This document shows positions 1 to 9,217 of a stretch of 12,942 bases of DNA, one piece after another. The DNA comes from Candidatus Competibacteraceae bacterium (GTDB taxonomy: Bacteria; Pseudomonadota; Gammaproteobacteria; Competibacterales; Competibacteraceae). Each line of letters opens with the position of its first letter. Position 1 is the stretch's first letter. Below the pieces are notes generated by a model. That model was not told the origin of the DNA. It made no database searches and worked only from the letters and a program-made list of their open reading frames with translations. A program made the position numbers and the translations under genes. The stretch lies in assembly GCA_003527885.1 (NCBI GenBank), contig DPWB01000358.1, positions 1 to 12,942 of the forward strand, written 5' to 3'.

Positions 1-3000
1 TCCTGCATGGTCACCCCCGCCAGATGCCGGGCGATTTCCATGGTCGCTTTGTTGTGGGTGACAAAGATGAATTGCACCCGCGCCGACAGTTCCTGAACCA
101 ACGCGCCAAACCGGCCGATGTTGGTTTCGTCCAACGGTGCGTCCACTTCATCCAGCAGACAGAAGGGGGCGGGATTGAGCTGGAAAATGGCGAACACCAG
201 AGCGATGGCGGTCAAGGCCTTCTCACCGCCGGACAGCAAGCTGATCGCGCCGATCCGCTTGCCGGGCGGTTTGGCCATGATCGCCACGCCGGCATCCAAC
301 ACATCGTCGCCGACCAGCGTCAAATGGGCCTGCCCCCCGCCGAACAAGCGCGGAAACAAGGCGCCCAATCCGGTGCTAACCCGCTCGAAGGTCTCCTGAA
401 ACCGGGTGCGGGTCTCGCCGTCGATCTTGCGAACAGCGCTCTCCAGGGCGGTTAAGGCGTCCAGCAAATCAGCGTTTTGCGCGTCCAGAAACTGTTTGCG
501 CTCGGCCAGTTGCGCGCACTCCTCGACCGCCGCCAGATTGATCGGACCCAGCCGCTGAATCCGCCGTTCGACTTGCGCCAGCCGCTCCAGCCAGTCCGCC
601 TCGGTCGCGCCCGGCTCCAGCTTTAACAGCGTCGGCTCCGGCTCCGCCCCGAGTTCGCGCAGTTGCTCGCCCAGAGTGTCCTGGCGGATGCGGGCTTCGC
701 TCCAAGCCAGCCGCCGGTCCTCGATCGCCCGGCGCCGCGCCTCTGCCCGCTGTTCGCAGCGGCCGCGGCTTTGTTCCGCCTCCGCCAATGCCGCTTCCTG
801 GGCATCCAGCGCTTGGCGCGCTTCCCGCAGTTCCGCTTCGACCGTGAGTTGCGTTTCAAGGCAACGCGCCAGCTCATCCTCGGCGGTCGCCAGCGCCGCA
901 TCGCCCGCGGTATCGTCCGCTGGCTCCAGACGTTCGTGCTGGAGCTGCAACTGGCAGCGTTGTGCGTCCAACCGCTCCAGCGCTTGTCTGACGGCGGCCA
1001 GTTGCGCCCGCAAGGTTTCGCCGGCCGCCGTCTGACGCGCCACCTCGCGGCGGGCGGCGTCCGCGCGGGCCTGCGCTTGGCGCATCGCCTCGCTCGCCCG
1101 CTCGCGCGCGTCGAGCAGGTTGGCGCGTTCCGCCTGCAAGTCCTGCCGCGCCGCCAAGGCCTCATCCAGCCGCAGCCGCGCCAGTTGCAGCTGCTCTCGG
1201 TCGTGGCGGCCTCGCTCTTCCAGCTCTGCCCGCTCCTCCACGAGGTGGGCGCCCCGGTCGCGCGCCTGTCGCCACTGGACCCGTAACGCCTGCAACTGGC
1301 CTTGAATCCGAGCGTGGTCGCGCTGGCGGTCGCTGAGGGTCTGCTGCGCCTCCCGCCGTTGCCGCTCCAGCTCGTCGTGCAGCCGCATTCGGAGTTGCTC
1401 GGCGCGGGCCGAGCGCTCTTGCAAACGGCTCTCGGCCTCTTGTAGCTCTGGCTCCAGCCGACGGATTTCGCGCTCGCGCCGCAGCACGCCTCCATCGTCT
1501 CCGTCGCGAGCCAACCGCAACCAGTGTCGCCCGCACAACAGGCCGTCCGGCGTCACCAGCACCTCGCCCTCCGCCAAGCCGGCGCGACGGGCCAACGCCT
1601 CGGCCAAGCTGGCCGCCGTATCCACGCCATCAAGCAGGCCGAGCAGCGGCCACGGGGCCTGGACCTTGACCGCCAGCCCGGCGGCCGCTCGGGCGTCGCG
1701 CTTGGCAACCGCCGGTTCGAACAGGGTCAACCGGCCGCGCAACCGCTCCTCGACCGCCGGCGCCAGCGCGCCCAAATCCGGCACACAGATCGCATCCAGC
1801 CAGTCGGCCAACACCGTTTCGACGGCGATCTCCCAACCGGGTTCCACGTCAAGCCGTTCGGCCAAACGGGGCGCTTGCGCCAGTTCCCGCCCTTGCAACC
1901 ACTCGTTCACCTCCGCCGCATCCCGGCCCAGCGCCGCTTCCTGCAAGGTATGCAGCGATGTCAGCCGGCCGCGTCCGGCCTGAATCCGCTCGCGGGACAA
2001 GCGGATGTCCAGATCGGCCTGCCGTAACGCCTCTCGGGTGGCGCTCACCTCCGCCTCAAGGTCGGTCAGCCGTTGCTGGGCCTCCCGCACGTCTTCGGCA
2101 AGCGCCGGTTCCAGCCCCTCCAAACCGCCGCGCTGGCGGTCGAGTTCGGCGGCTGCCAGCTGATCCTGCTCGTGCCGCAGCCGCTCCAGCCGCCGCTCGC
2201 CCTGCTCCAACTGGCGTTCGAGATGGCTGGTTCGGGTTTGTTCGACCTGTACCCGCTGCTCGATTTCGCCGCTGTAGTGGCTGAAGCGGTCCCAGGCCGC
2301 CTGCCCGGCCTGCAAAGCGCTCGCGGCGGCGCTCAACCCCGCATCCGCTTCCCCCTCGCCGCTCCGCGCCTCGACCAGGTTGGGTTCGGCGGCGGCCAAG
2401 GCCTGGGTCCATTCCGTTTGCTGGATTCGATCTTGCGCCAGCTGCGCCTCGATCCGCGCCAACGCGGTTGCGGTCTGGCGTCTATCCTCCTCGCGCCGCT
2501 CCCGTAATTCCTCCTGGTGCCGCACGTACTGTTCGAGCCGGCTGATTTCCGCGCCGGTCCGATAGTAACGGCCCTGGGCCTCGTTATAGGCATCATTCAG
2601 TTCGGTCCGCCGCAGCCGCCCGGTTTCGAGCCGGGTTTCCAGCCGGCGCTGTTCGGCCAGGATCGCCTCCAACCCGGTTTCCTCCCGGCGCAGGTCGCCT
2701 TGGTGCGACTCCAGCTCGGCGCGCAGCGCCCGCCAGCGCAGGCTCAGCAGTTCGGCCTTGAGGCGGCGTTCCTCGGCGCGGCATTCGCGGTACTGGGCGG
2801 CGGCCCGCGCCTGCCGCTGCAAATGCTGGAGCTGGCGGCCCAGCTCCTCGCGCACGTCGTTCAGCCGTTCGAGGTTTTCGCGGGTGTGGCGGACGCGGGT
2901 TTCAGTCTCGCGGCGGCGCTCCTTGTACTTGGAAACCCCGGCCGCCTCTTCCAGAAAGATCCGTAATTCCTCGGGCTTGGCCTCGATCACCCGCGAAATC

Positions 3001-3443
3001 ATGCCCTGCTCGATGATGGCGTAACTGCGCGGCCCCAGCCCGGTGCCCAGGAAGATATCGGCGATATCGCGGCGGCGGCAGCGCGCGCCGTTGAGAAAGT
3101 AGCCGGATTGGCCGTCGCGGCCGACCGAGCGCTTGACGGCGATCTCGGCGTAACCGGCCCAGGGACCGCCCAGCCGGCCCTGCTGGTTGTCGAACACCAG
3201 CTCGATGGACGCCAGCCCGACCGGCTTGCGGGTGGCCGCGCCGTTGAAGATCACGTCGCTCATGGTTTCGCCGCGCAGGCTGCGGGCCGAGCTTTCGCCC
3301 ATCACCCAGCGCACGGCGTCGATGATGTTGGATTTGCCGCAACCGTTGGGGCCGACGATGCCGACCAGATTGCCCGGCAAATGCAGCACCGTGGGGTCCA
3401 CGAAAGACTTGAACCCCACCAACTTGATCTTGCTCAGCCGCAT
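1..3443 (-). CDS. smc: Chromosome partition/condensation ATPase SMC (3' end beyond window)
   Basis: This gene encodes the SMC subunit of the bacterial condensin (Smc-ScpAB), a cytoplasmic ATPase that compacts and segregates the chromosome. The start is ATG at 3443-3441, giving an N-terminus MRLSKIKLVGFKSF. About 1147 residues are visible and the frame stays open to the left edge. Walker A (GPNGCGKSN) is at about residues 31-39. The signature LLSGGEKALTAIAL lies near 1066-1080, and Walker B CLLDEVDAPLDETN near 1093-1106, followed by a THNK H-loop. Two long Glu/Arg/Gln-rich coiled-coil arms flank a hinge at roughly residues 515-660, which contains LVTPDGLLCGRHWLRLARDG. I checked the reading frame at the start, in the arm near 2530, in the hinge and at the end, and it is the same throughout, so no frameshift is indicated. 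The family is usually about 1160-1170 residues, so only some 15-25 C-terminal residues are missing. It lies 31 nt after the CheW-like gene, with no obvious Shine-Dalgarno sequence of its own. Identification is very secure. Confidence 0.96.
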   Translation of the reverse strand, partial: MRLSKIKLVGFKSFVDPTVLHLPGNLVGIVGPNGCGKSNIIDAVRWVMGESSARSLRGETMSDVIFNGAATRKPVGLASIELVFDNQQGRLGGPWAGYAEIAVKRSVGRDGQSGYFLNGARCRRRDIADIFLGTGLGPRSYAIIEQGMISRVIEAKPEELRIFLEEAAGVSKYKERRRETETRVRHTRENLERLNDVREELGRQLQHLQRQARAAAQYRECRAEERRLKAELLSLRWRALRAELESHQGDLRREETGLEAILAEQRRLETRLETGRLRRTELNDAYNEAQGRYYRTGAEISRLEQYVRHQEELRERREEDRRQTATALARIEAQLAQDRIQQTEWTQALAAAEPNLVEARSGEGEADAGLSAAASALQAGQAAWDRFSHYSGEIEQRVQVEQTRTSHLERQLEQGERRLERLRHEQDQLAAAELDRQRGGLEGLEPALAEDVREAQQRLTDLEAEVSATREALRQADLDIRLSRERIQAGRGRLTSLHTLQEAALGRDAAEVNEWLQGRELAQAPRLAERLDVEPGWEIAVETVLADWLDAICVPDLGALAPAVEERLRGRLTLFEPAVAKRDARAAAGLAVKVQAPWPLLGLLDGVDTAASLAEALARRAGLAEGEVLVTPDGLLCGRHWLRLARDGDDGGVLRREREIRRLEPELQEAESRLQERSARAEQLRMRLHDELERQRREAQQTLSDRQRDHARIQGQLQALRVQWRQARDRGAHLVEERAELEERGRHDREQLQLARLRLDEALAARQDLQAERANLLDARERASEAMRQAQARADAARREVARQTAAGETLRAQLAAVRQALERLDAQRCQLQLQHERLEPADDTAGDAALATAEDELARCLETQLTVEAELREARQALDAQEAALAEAEQSRGRCEQRAEARRRAIEDRRLAWSEARIRQDTLGEQLRELGAEPEPTLLKLEPGATEADWLERLAQVERRIQRLGPINLAAVEECAQLAERKQFLDAQNADLLDALTALESAVRKIDGETRTRFQETFERVSTGLGALFPRLFGGGQAHLTLVGDDVLDAGVAIMAKPPGKRIGAISLLSGGEKALTAIALVFAIFQLNPAPFCLLDEVDAPLDETNIGRFGALVQELSARVQFIFVTHNKATMEIARHLAGVTMQ

Positions 3444-3474
3444 GTGGACATCGGCCGTCGGTCGGCTATCCGAC

Positions 3475-3960
3475 TCAAGTGCGGCGGACCAAGGGTTGCA
3501 GCACGGCCTCGATGGCTTCCAGGTCCGGAATGATGACCGGCTGCTCCTGGTAGCGCGCCCAGCTCAGAATGCCCGGCAAGCCCAGGTCGTCATCGCCGAT
3601 CTCCTGGTTCGACTTGAGATCTTCTCGTTGCAAGTTGATCGGTCGCGGCGCGGAAGTTCCCAAGATCCCGAAATGCGGCAGCCGGGCGTCGGCGCCCAAG
3701 CTATTGACGATGATGATCCGGGAATTGAGATCGGCCTCGGCCGCCACCCGAAAGATCAGCCGACCCAGGCTGATCAGCGGCGTGGTCAAGTTGCGCCACA
3801 GCATGGCGCCGACCACCCAGTGCGGCGCCGATTCGATCTTGAGCGGGGTCGCGAAGGGCAGCACTTCGACGATGACGCTGTTCGGCAGGATGGCCTGGCC
3901 ACCCTGCACCGAAATCAACAGACAACGGAGACTTGCGGAAGCATCCATAACGGTATCCAT
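3475..3960 (-). CDS. chpC: CheW-like adaptor protein, ChpC type
   Basis: This is a 161-residue soluble protein made of a single CheW-like domain (about residues 10-150). Recognisable parts are the opening strand LRCLLISVQGGQAILPNSV, the stretch APHWVVGAMLWRN with TTPLISLGRL after it, and an INSL-like strand RIIIVNSLG. It ends in VIIPDLEAIEAVLQPL, a tail pattern seen in ChpC of the Pseudomonas Chp system. The expected role is to link a PilJ-type receptor to the ChpA kinase. Position supports this: it follows chpA by 48 nt on the same strand. The start is uncertain. ATG at 3960 gives 161 residues, and the in-frame ATG at 3948 is preceded by a weak GGA; neither has a strong ribosome site. The CheW fold is fairly sure; the chpC name rests on position and overall resemblance rather than a diagnostic motif. 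Confidence 0.82.
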   Translation of the reverse strand: MDTVMDASASLRCLLISVQGGQAILPNSVIVEVLPFATPLKIESAPHWVVGAMLWRNLTTPLISLGRLIFRVAAEADLNSRIIIVNSLGADARLPHFGILGTSAPRPINLQREDLKSNQEIGDDDLGLPGILSWARYQEQPVIIPDLEAIEAVLQPLVRRT

Positions 3961-4008
3961 GATAGGCGCGGGAATCGACCCAAGGGCCGAAACGGGAGCC
4001 GGCGCGCG

Positions 4009-7000
4009 TTAAGTGATCAGCTCCAGAGCGCGCTCGCCGAGAATCCGGCGGATCGCTTGCATCAGCTGCTCTTCCTGGTAGGGCTTGGTCAGATAGTCGT
4101 TGGCGCCCAGTTTCATGGCCCGCTCGCGATGTTTGTCGCCGGAGCGCGAGGTGACCATGATGATCGGCATGGCGCGCAGGCTTTGCTGGTTGCGGACGTG
4201 GGCCACCACCTCAAATCCGTCCATGCGCGGCATTTCGATGTCGAGAATCGCCAGGTCGGGAACCTGGGTCTGAAGCATCGCTACCGCGTCCAAGCCGTCC
4301 TTGGCGGTGATCACCTGGATGTTGTGACGTTCCAGAATCCGCGCGGTCACCTTGCGCATGGTGATCGAATCGTCGATGACCATGACGCTGATCTTGTCCT
4401 GCCGGGTCTCCTGGCGCGCCAAGCGCAACGCCTGGGTTTCGGCTTGGCGCTGGCCGTGCGAGCCGATGTTGCGCACCAGCGCGGCCAGTTCCAGCACCAC
4501 CACCACCCGGCCGTCGCCCAACACGGTCGCGCCGGACATGCCGGGCACGCCGCCGAATTGCGGGCCGACCGGTTTGACGATGACCTCCCGGTTGCCCAGC
4601 ACCGCCTCGACCTGCAAGGCCGCGCTCGCCTCGGCGCTGCGGAACAACAAGGTCGGCGGCCGGCGGTCCGCGACTTCATCGAAGGCCTGAATCTGCGCGC
4701 CGCCGATCAACAGGCCCAGGTTGTGGATCGGATAGTTGCGCCCGCTGTAACGGTGCTGGATGAGTTCGCCGGACAGATAGGACTTGAATTCGTTTTCCTG
4801 GAGGCGGGTCACCAGCTCGATGCTCAGCAGCGGAATGGCGAAGGTGGATTCGCCGGCCTTGACCAGCAGCGCCTGGGTGACCGCCAACGAGAACGGCAGC
4901 CGGATGATGAAGCGCGTCCCTTGGCCGGGCTCGGTCTGGATCAGCAAAGCGCCGCGCATCGACCGGATGGCCTCGTTGACCACATCCATGCCGACCCCGC
5001 GCCCGGAAATCTGGGTGACCGAGGTCGCGGTGGAAAACCCAGGCCGCAGCAGCAAGGCGATCAGCTCTTCCTCGGTGGCGGGATCGTCGGGCTTCAGCAG
5101 GCCTTTTTCCTCGCCCTTGGTGCGGATCGCCGAGAAATTGAGGCCGGCGCCGTCATCGCCCAGCTCCAGGACCAGTTCCGCGCCTTCCCGGCGCAAGGTC
5201 AGGGTGATGGTGCCGATTTCGGGCTTGCCGTCCTCGCGGCGGCGCTCGGGCGTCTCGATGCCGTGCGCCAGCGAATTGCGCAGCATGTGCTCCAGCGGCG
5301 CGACCATGTTTTCGAGCACGTTGCGGTCGACCTCCGCCTCCTCGCCGCCGACCAGCAGTTCCGCGCGCTTGCCCAGCTCCTGGGCCGACTGCCGCACCAC
5401 CCGCCGCAGGCGGGGTACGATGCTGCCGAACCGGACCATGCCGGTGCGCATCAGGCCCTGCTGGATTTCCTTGTTGACCTTGCCCTGTTGGTCGAGCAGC
5501 GCGGTGACTTCCCGCGCGTGCTCGCCCATGGTGTTGCCGATATTGCCCAGATCGTCGGCGATTTCCATCAAGGAGCGGCTGACCTGTTGCAACTCGGTGA
5601 AGCGATCCAGCTCCAGGGGGTCGAATTCCTGCTGGTGCGCTTTAGGCCCTTGATCCTGGCGGGACTGGATGCGGGCCTCGGCCTGGGTGGCGAGATTGGA
5701 GACCTGGCGGCGCAGCCGGGCGATGGTCTGGTCCAGCTCGTTGAGGTTGAAGGCCATGGCGCCGACGCCCTGGTCGATCCGAGAGCGGAAGATGCTGCTT
5801 TCGCCCATTTGGTTGACCAGGGAAGTCAGCAAGGCGGCGCTGACGCGGATGCTGTCGGCCGACGAGGCCGCGAGTTTTTCCACGGGCCGCGCCACCGCCG
5901 CAGACGCGGCCGCAGCCGCGGTCAAGGTGGCGGTCACCGCCGGCAGCAGCGGCCTGGACCGTGGTTCGACAATCTTGACGCCGAGCACGTCTTGCAACTC
6001 GTCGATCAGCTCGCGCTGCGCCGGCGGTTGCTCGCCTCCCAAAACGCCCACCAGCATTTGATGCAGGCGATCCAGGGCGCGCTGGATCAGATCCATGGTC
6101 CGCGCCGATCCCTGGAGCGCACCCTTGCCCAACGCATCCAGAATCGATTCGGCCGCGTGCGCCAGTTCGCCCACGGTCATGAAGCCGGCCATGCGCGAAC
6201 TGCCTTTGAGCGTGTGCATCTCGCGGCGTAGGTCGTTCAATAAATCGACGCTGCTGGGCTCCTCGCGCAAGCGCCGCACGATGGCGTCGCTGGAGTCGAG
6301 AATCTCGGTGGCCTCGGCCTGAAAGACCTGGATCAGCTCCTGATCCAGTTCGGTCATGGTCTGGAAGGCGGCCGGTTCCGGCAGCGGGACCGCCGGCCGT
6401 TTGCCGGTCGATCTCTCCGTCAGCGGCTCGGCGGCCGTGACGGCCGCCGGCAGCTCCGTGATGGGCTTGCCGGTGGCGATGGCGTCGGCCAGACGGTGCA
6501 GGCCGTGAATCAAAGGGGTCGCGGCGGCCGGATCGGCGCCGCTGGCGGCGGCCTCCGCCAGCATCCGGTTTAGGTAGTCCAGGGTGTGCTGGAGGGTATC
6601 GAGCACGATCGGCGCGGCATGGCCGCCGCCTTTACCGAGCGCGTCCAGCACCGATTCCGCAGCGTGCGCCAAATCGCCGATGGCCATGAAGCCGGACATG
6701 CGAGACCCTCCCTTGAGGGTGTGCATGCTCCGCCGCAGGTCGTTCAACAGCGCCGCGTGATCTTCCTCCGCCGCCAGCCGGTGCAGGATCAAATCGCTGG
6801 CGTCGAGAATTTCGGCCGCCTCGTACTGGAAAACTTGCGCCAGTTCCAAATCCGCGCCGGATAACCCGGCCGGTTCCGGCAGGGCCACCGGGACCGCCGC
6901 CACCGGCGGCGCGCGCTCGGGCGGGGCCGGCGGCGGAACCGTTTCGGCGGGTTTGACCGGGGCGGGTTGGGGCGGAACGGGTGCGGCGCTGGCCGGAGCG

Positions 7001-9114
7001 TGCAAAAACGCTTGGGCTCGCGCCACCAGATTCGCCAACGCCGGGTTGGCGGTGCCGCCCACCGGAGATTGTTCGACCAGCATCTCCAAGGCCGCCGCCG
7101 CTTCGGTGGCCAGATCGGCTATCGCCGACGCGGCCGGCAGCTCGCCGCTCAAAACCCGGTTCAGCAGATTTTCGAACTCCCAGGCGAAGTCGCCGATTTC
7201 GGTCACGCCGACCACGCGACCGCTGCCCTTGAGGGTGTGGAAGGCCCGCCGGATGTGGGTCAGCGCCTTGTGGTCATCCAGATTGCGTTTCCAGATCGCG
7301 CATTGCTGGACGATGTTTTGCAGCTCTTCGCGCGCCTCTTCCAGGAAGACGTCCAAAAATTCCGGGTCGATTTGGGGCACCACTCGGAGCGAGGGTGGTT
7401 CGGCCGGCGCGGGCGCGGGCGCCACACCCAGCCTGATCGAGACCGGCTCGACGCGCAACGACGGCGGCGCCGTGATCGGCTCCAACGCATCGGGCTGGGC
7501 CAAGACCTGGGCGCGGGCCACCAACGGCGGCAGCGCGGCAAGCTCGCCGCCCCGCAACGGAATTTCGCCCACCAGCGGCGCCAGCGCCGCCGCCGCCGCC
7601 GCGACCGCATCGCAGATGGCCGGGTTCGGGCTCAGGCTTCCACTCAAGACCTGGTTCAGCAGATTTTCGTATTCCCAAGCGAAATCGCCGACCACGGTCG
7701 CGCCCACCATGCGACCGCTGCCCTTGAGGGTGTGGAAAGCGCGCCGGAGGGTAGTCTGGGCCTCGTGGTCATGCAAATTCGTCCGCCACCCCTCGACCCG
7801 TTCCCGAATGACCGCCAGCTCCTCGCGCGCCTCCTCCAAAAACACTTCCACAAATTCGGGATCGGCTTCGGTAATGCCCATCAACTCCATCAAAGCGGCG
7901 GGGCCTTGCCCGGGCGAAGGCGCGGGATCCACCGGGGGTGCAACGGCTCCGGCGAGCTCCGACTCCAGCGCTCCGGGAGGTCCCGAGCCCAGCTCCGGTT
8001 GCGGTGCGGCCCGCGTCGCAACCGGCGGCCCACCCTCCCCGGTCGCTATCGCTGGCCCGGAGCCAACAGCGACCGGCGCCCCTCGCCACGGCGCGTCGTC
8101 CAGGTCCGGGCCGGCTTCGGCGCGCGGCGACTCCGGCTCCAGGCTCAACGCAAGCGGCGCGCTTTGGCCCCCCTCGTTCGGGGCGCGACGGCCGTTGGCG
8201 ACCGCCGGCTCCCAGTCCAGTTCGAGCGTCACATCGGGTGCCGGGTCGGTTGCGACGGCTTCCAGCGGGACCGGCGCGAGCGCGAAATTCAAGGCGGGGG
8301 GAAGCGGCGGCAGGCCGAGCAAGGTTTCCAATTGGGCGATTTGTTCTTCCACCGTATCCAGCACCGTGGCGGAAGCGGGCCGGCTGCTGTCCAGCGGCTC
8401 CAGATAATGGCCGAGCGCGGCCAAAATCTCTCCGAGCATACCGCTGGCCAACGGCCGGTAAGGTTCGGCGCCAGCGGCCAGCGCGCCCGCGATTCGCTCC
8501 AGGCGCTCGCACGCCGAGGCCGGGCGCGTCAAATCCTGCCCGGCCAACATACGGCGCAAGTTTTGCAACTCGCCGCGCAACCACTCCCAGGATTCGGGCT
8601 TTTCGCTGGCCCCCTCCATATCGCTGTCCACGTTCTTTTGCAAGCGCTTGAACGTATCCAGAATTCCGTAGCGCGCGGTCTCCGAGGCGACGGCCTGGAT
8701 CGCGCCCCCGCCGTGGGGCGCGCCTTGCTGGCGCACCTGACGCAACACCTGGATCATCCTCGACAGTTCGGGCTCCGGTCGCCGCTGACCGGGCGCCAGC
8801 GACGATTCCAAATACTCGGCCAGCTGCGCGACGGCCTGCTGCAACACCGCCGGGTCGAAGGGTCGCAGCTTGCCCTTGATCAAACCCAGGGCCAGCACCC
8901 GGATCTCGTCGATCAAGGCGACCGCTTTTCGGTGCTCCAGGGCCGCCAGCGGGCCACGCATCTGATCGATGGCATCGACCGTCGCCTCCAGCGGAGCAGG
9001 TTCGGCGGGGTCCTCGCCGTAGGCCTCCAAATGGTGCCGAATTCCCTGTAGGGCCAGCAACAAATCGTCCTTGATAGCGTCCAGGGGGTTGTCGGCGACT
9101 CGATGCGAACTCAT
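4009..9114 (-). CDS. chpA: Hybrid chemotaxis histidine kinase ChpA/PilL with four Hpt domains and a C-terminal receiver
   Basis: This 1701-residue CheA-type kinase is the centre of the pilus chemosensory (Chp) pathway. In order it has: an N-terminal alpha-helical region (1-260) resembling the ChpA/FimL N-terminus; a Pro/Ala-rich linker (270-405); four Hpt domains with HTLKG phosphosites at H461, H626, H798 and H967, separated by Pro/Ala linkers; a dimerisation-like helical segment (about 1090-1200); an HATPase domain (about 1235-1405) with N-box HMLRNSLAHGIE (N1280), DDGAGL, and SGRGVGMDVV near 1365-1375; a CheW domain (about 1408-1555); and a receiver (about 1576-1697) with D1581/D1582, phospho-acceptor D1625, T1655 and K1677. 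All catalytic and phospho-transfer residues look intact. Family members range widely; the Pseudomonas aeruginosa protein is much larger (about 2470 residues) with more phosphotransfer domains. I chose ATG 9114 because a perfect GGAGGT sits 6 nt upstream. An in-frame ATG at 9183 would add 23 residues that look non-conserved. Confidence 0.95.
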   Translation of the reverse strand: MSSHRVADNPLDAIKDDLLLALQGIRHHLEAYGEDPAEPAPLEATVDAIDQMRGPLAALEHRKAVALIDEIRVLALGLIKGKLRPFDPAVLQQAVAQLAEYLESSLAPGQRRPEPELSRMIQVLRQVRQQGAPHGGGAIQAVASETARYGILDTFKRLQKNVDSDMEGASEKPESWEWLRGELQNLRRMLAGQDLTRPASACERLERIAGALAAGAEPYRPLASGMLGEILAALGHYLEPLDSSRPASATVLDTVEEQIAQLETLLGLPPLPPALNFALAPVPLEAVATDPAPDVTLELDWEPAVANGRRAPNEGGQSAPLALSLEPESPRAEAGPDLDDAPWRGAPVAVGSGPAIATGEGGPPVATRAAPQPELGSGPPGALESELAGAVAPPVDPAPSPGQGPAALMELMGITEADPEFVEVFLEEAREELAVIRERVEGWRTNLHDHEAQTTLRRAFHTLKGSGRMVGATVVGDFAWEYENLLNQVLSGSLSPNPAICDAVAAAAAALAPLVGEIPLRGGELAALPPLVARAQVLAQPDALEPITAPPSLRVEPVSIRLGVAPAPAPAEPPSLRVVPQIDPEFLDVFLEEAREELQNIVQQCAIWKRNLDDHKALTHIRRAFHTLKGSGRVVGVTEIGDFAWEFENLLNRVLSGELPAASAIADLATEAAAALEMLVEQSPVGGTANPALANLVARAQAFLHAPASAAPVPPQPAPVKPAETVPPPAPPERAPPVAAVPVALPEPAGLSGADLELAQVFQYEAAEILDASDLILHRLAAEEDHAALLNDLRRSMHTLKGGSRMSGFMAIGDLAHAAESVLDALGKGGGHAAPIVLDTLQHTLDYLNRMLAEAAASGADPAAATPLIHGLHRLADAIATGKPITELPAAVTAAEPLTERSTGKRPAVPLPEPAAFQTMTELDQELIQVFQAEATEILDSSDAIVRRLREEPSSVDLLNDLRREMHTLKGSSRMAGFMTVGELAHAAESILDALGKGALQGSARTMDLIQRALDRLHQMLVGVLGGEQPPAQRELIDELQDVLGVKIVEPRSRPLLPAVTATLTAAAAASAAVARPVEKLAASSADSIRVSAALLTSLVNQMGESSIFRSRIDQGVGAMAFNLNELDQTIARLRRQVSNLATQAEARIQSRQDQGPKAHQQEFDPLELDRFTELQQVSRSLMEIADDLGNIGNTMGEHAREVTALLDQQGKVNKEIQQGLMRTGMVRFGSIVPRLRRVVRQSAQELGKRAELLVGGEEAEVDRNVLENMVAPLEHMLRNSLAHGIETPERRREDGKPEIGTITLTLRREGAELVLELGDDGAGLNFSAIRTKGEEKGLLKPDDPATEEELIALLLRPGFSTATSVTQISGRGVGMDVVNEAIRSMRGALLIQTEPGQGTRFIIRLPFSLAVTQALLVKAGESTFAIPLLSIELVTRLQENEFKSYLSGELIQHRYSGRNYPIHNLGLLIGGAQIQAFDEVADRRPPTLLFRSAEASAALQVEAVLGNREVIVKPVGPQFGGVPGMSGATVLGDGRVVVVLELAALVRNIGSHGQRQAETQALRLARQETRQDKISVMVIDDSITMRKVTARILERHNIQVITAKDGLDAVAMLQTQVPDLAILDIEMPRMDGFEVVAHVRNQQSLRAMPIIMVTSRSGDKHRERAMKLGANDYLTKPYQEEQLMQAIRRILGERALELIT

Positions 9115-9120
9115 CACGCT

Positions 9121-9126
9121 ACCTCC
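9121..9126 (-). promoter_or_regulatory. Strong ribosome binding site for chpA
   Basis: The minus strand reads GGAGGT, a perfect Shine-Dalgarno core, 6 nt before ATG 9114-9112. It decides the chpA start against the upstream in-frame ATG at 9183. None of the other starts in the window has so strong a site. Confidence 0.85.
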
Positions 9127-9142
9127 GTGCGGATAGCCTAAG

Positions 9143-9205
9143 CCGGCGGTTGCCGGTGGGAACCGGGTCGATCGGAACCGCAATCATGCCCGCGATATCC
9201 CGGTT
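9143..9205 (-). repeat. Nested inverted repeats in the pilJ-chpA gap
   Basis: The 103-nt gap holds CCGGC-GGTT-GCCGG (9143-9156), a 5-bp stem with a 4-nt loop. It also holds a 7-bp pair AACCGGG (9161-9167) and CCCGGTT (9199-9205) spaced by 31 nt. Neither is followed on the minus strand by a T-run, so these look more like mRNA structure between pilJ and chpA than a terminator. Confidence 0.4.
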
Positions 9206-9217
9206 TCGCCCTTGCTG

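Noticed and set aside
469..3342. Several shorter minus-strand open frames inside the smc region, which at first suggest a broken smc
   Set aside because: They are out of frame with SMC. The true SMC frame stays open to the left edge and was confirmed at several points, so smc is not fragmented.
3187..6231. Very long plus-strand open frame (about 1014 codons) with His/Gln/Asp-rich product
   Set aside because: It lies antisense to smc, chpC and chpA, crosses gene boundaries, and has no recognisable domain. It is a codon-bias shadow of GC-rich coding DNA.
6967..9051. Long plus-strand open frame antisense to chpA (about 694 codons)
   Set aside because: Arg/Gly/Gln-rich composition without domains, wholly inside chpA on the other strand. 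The minus-strand frame has clear catalytic motifs.
9115..9183. N-terminal extension of ChpA from ATG 9183
   Set aside because: The GGAGGT site sits immediately before ATG 9114, and the additional 23 residues show no family resemblance.
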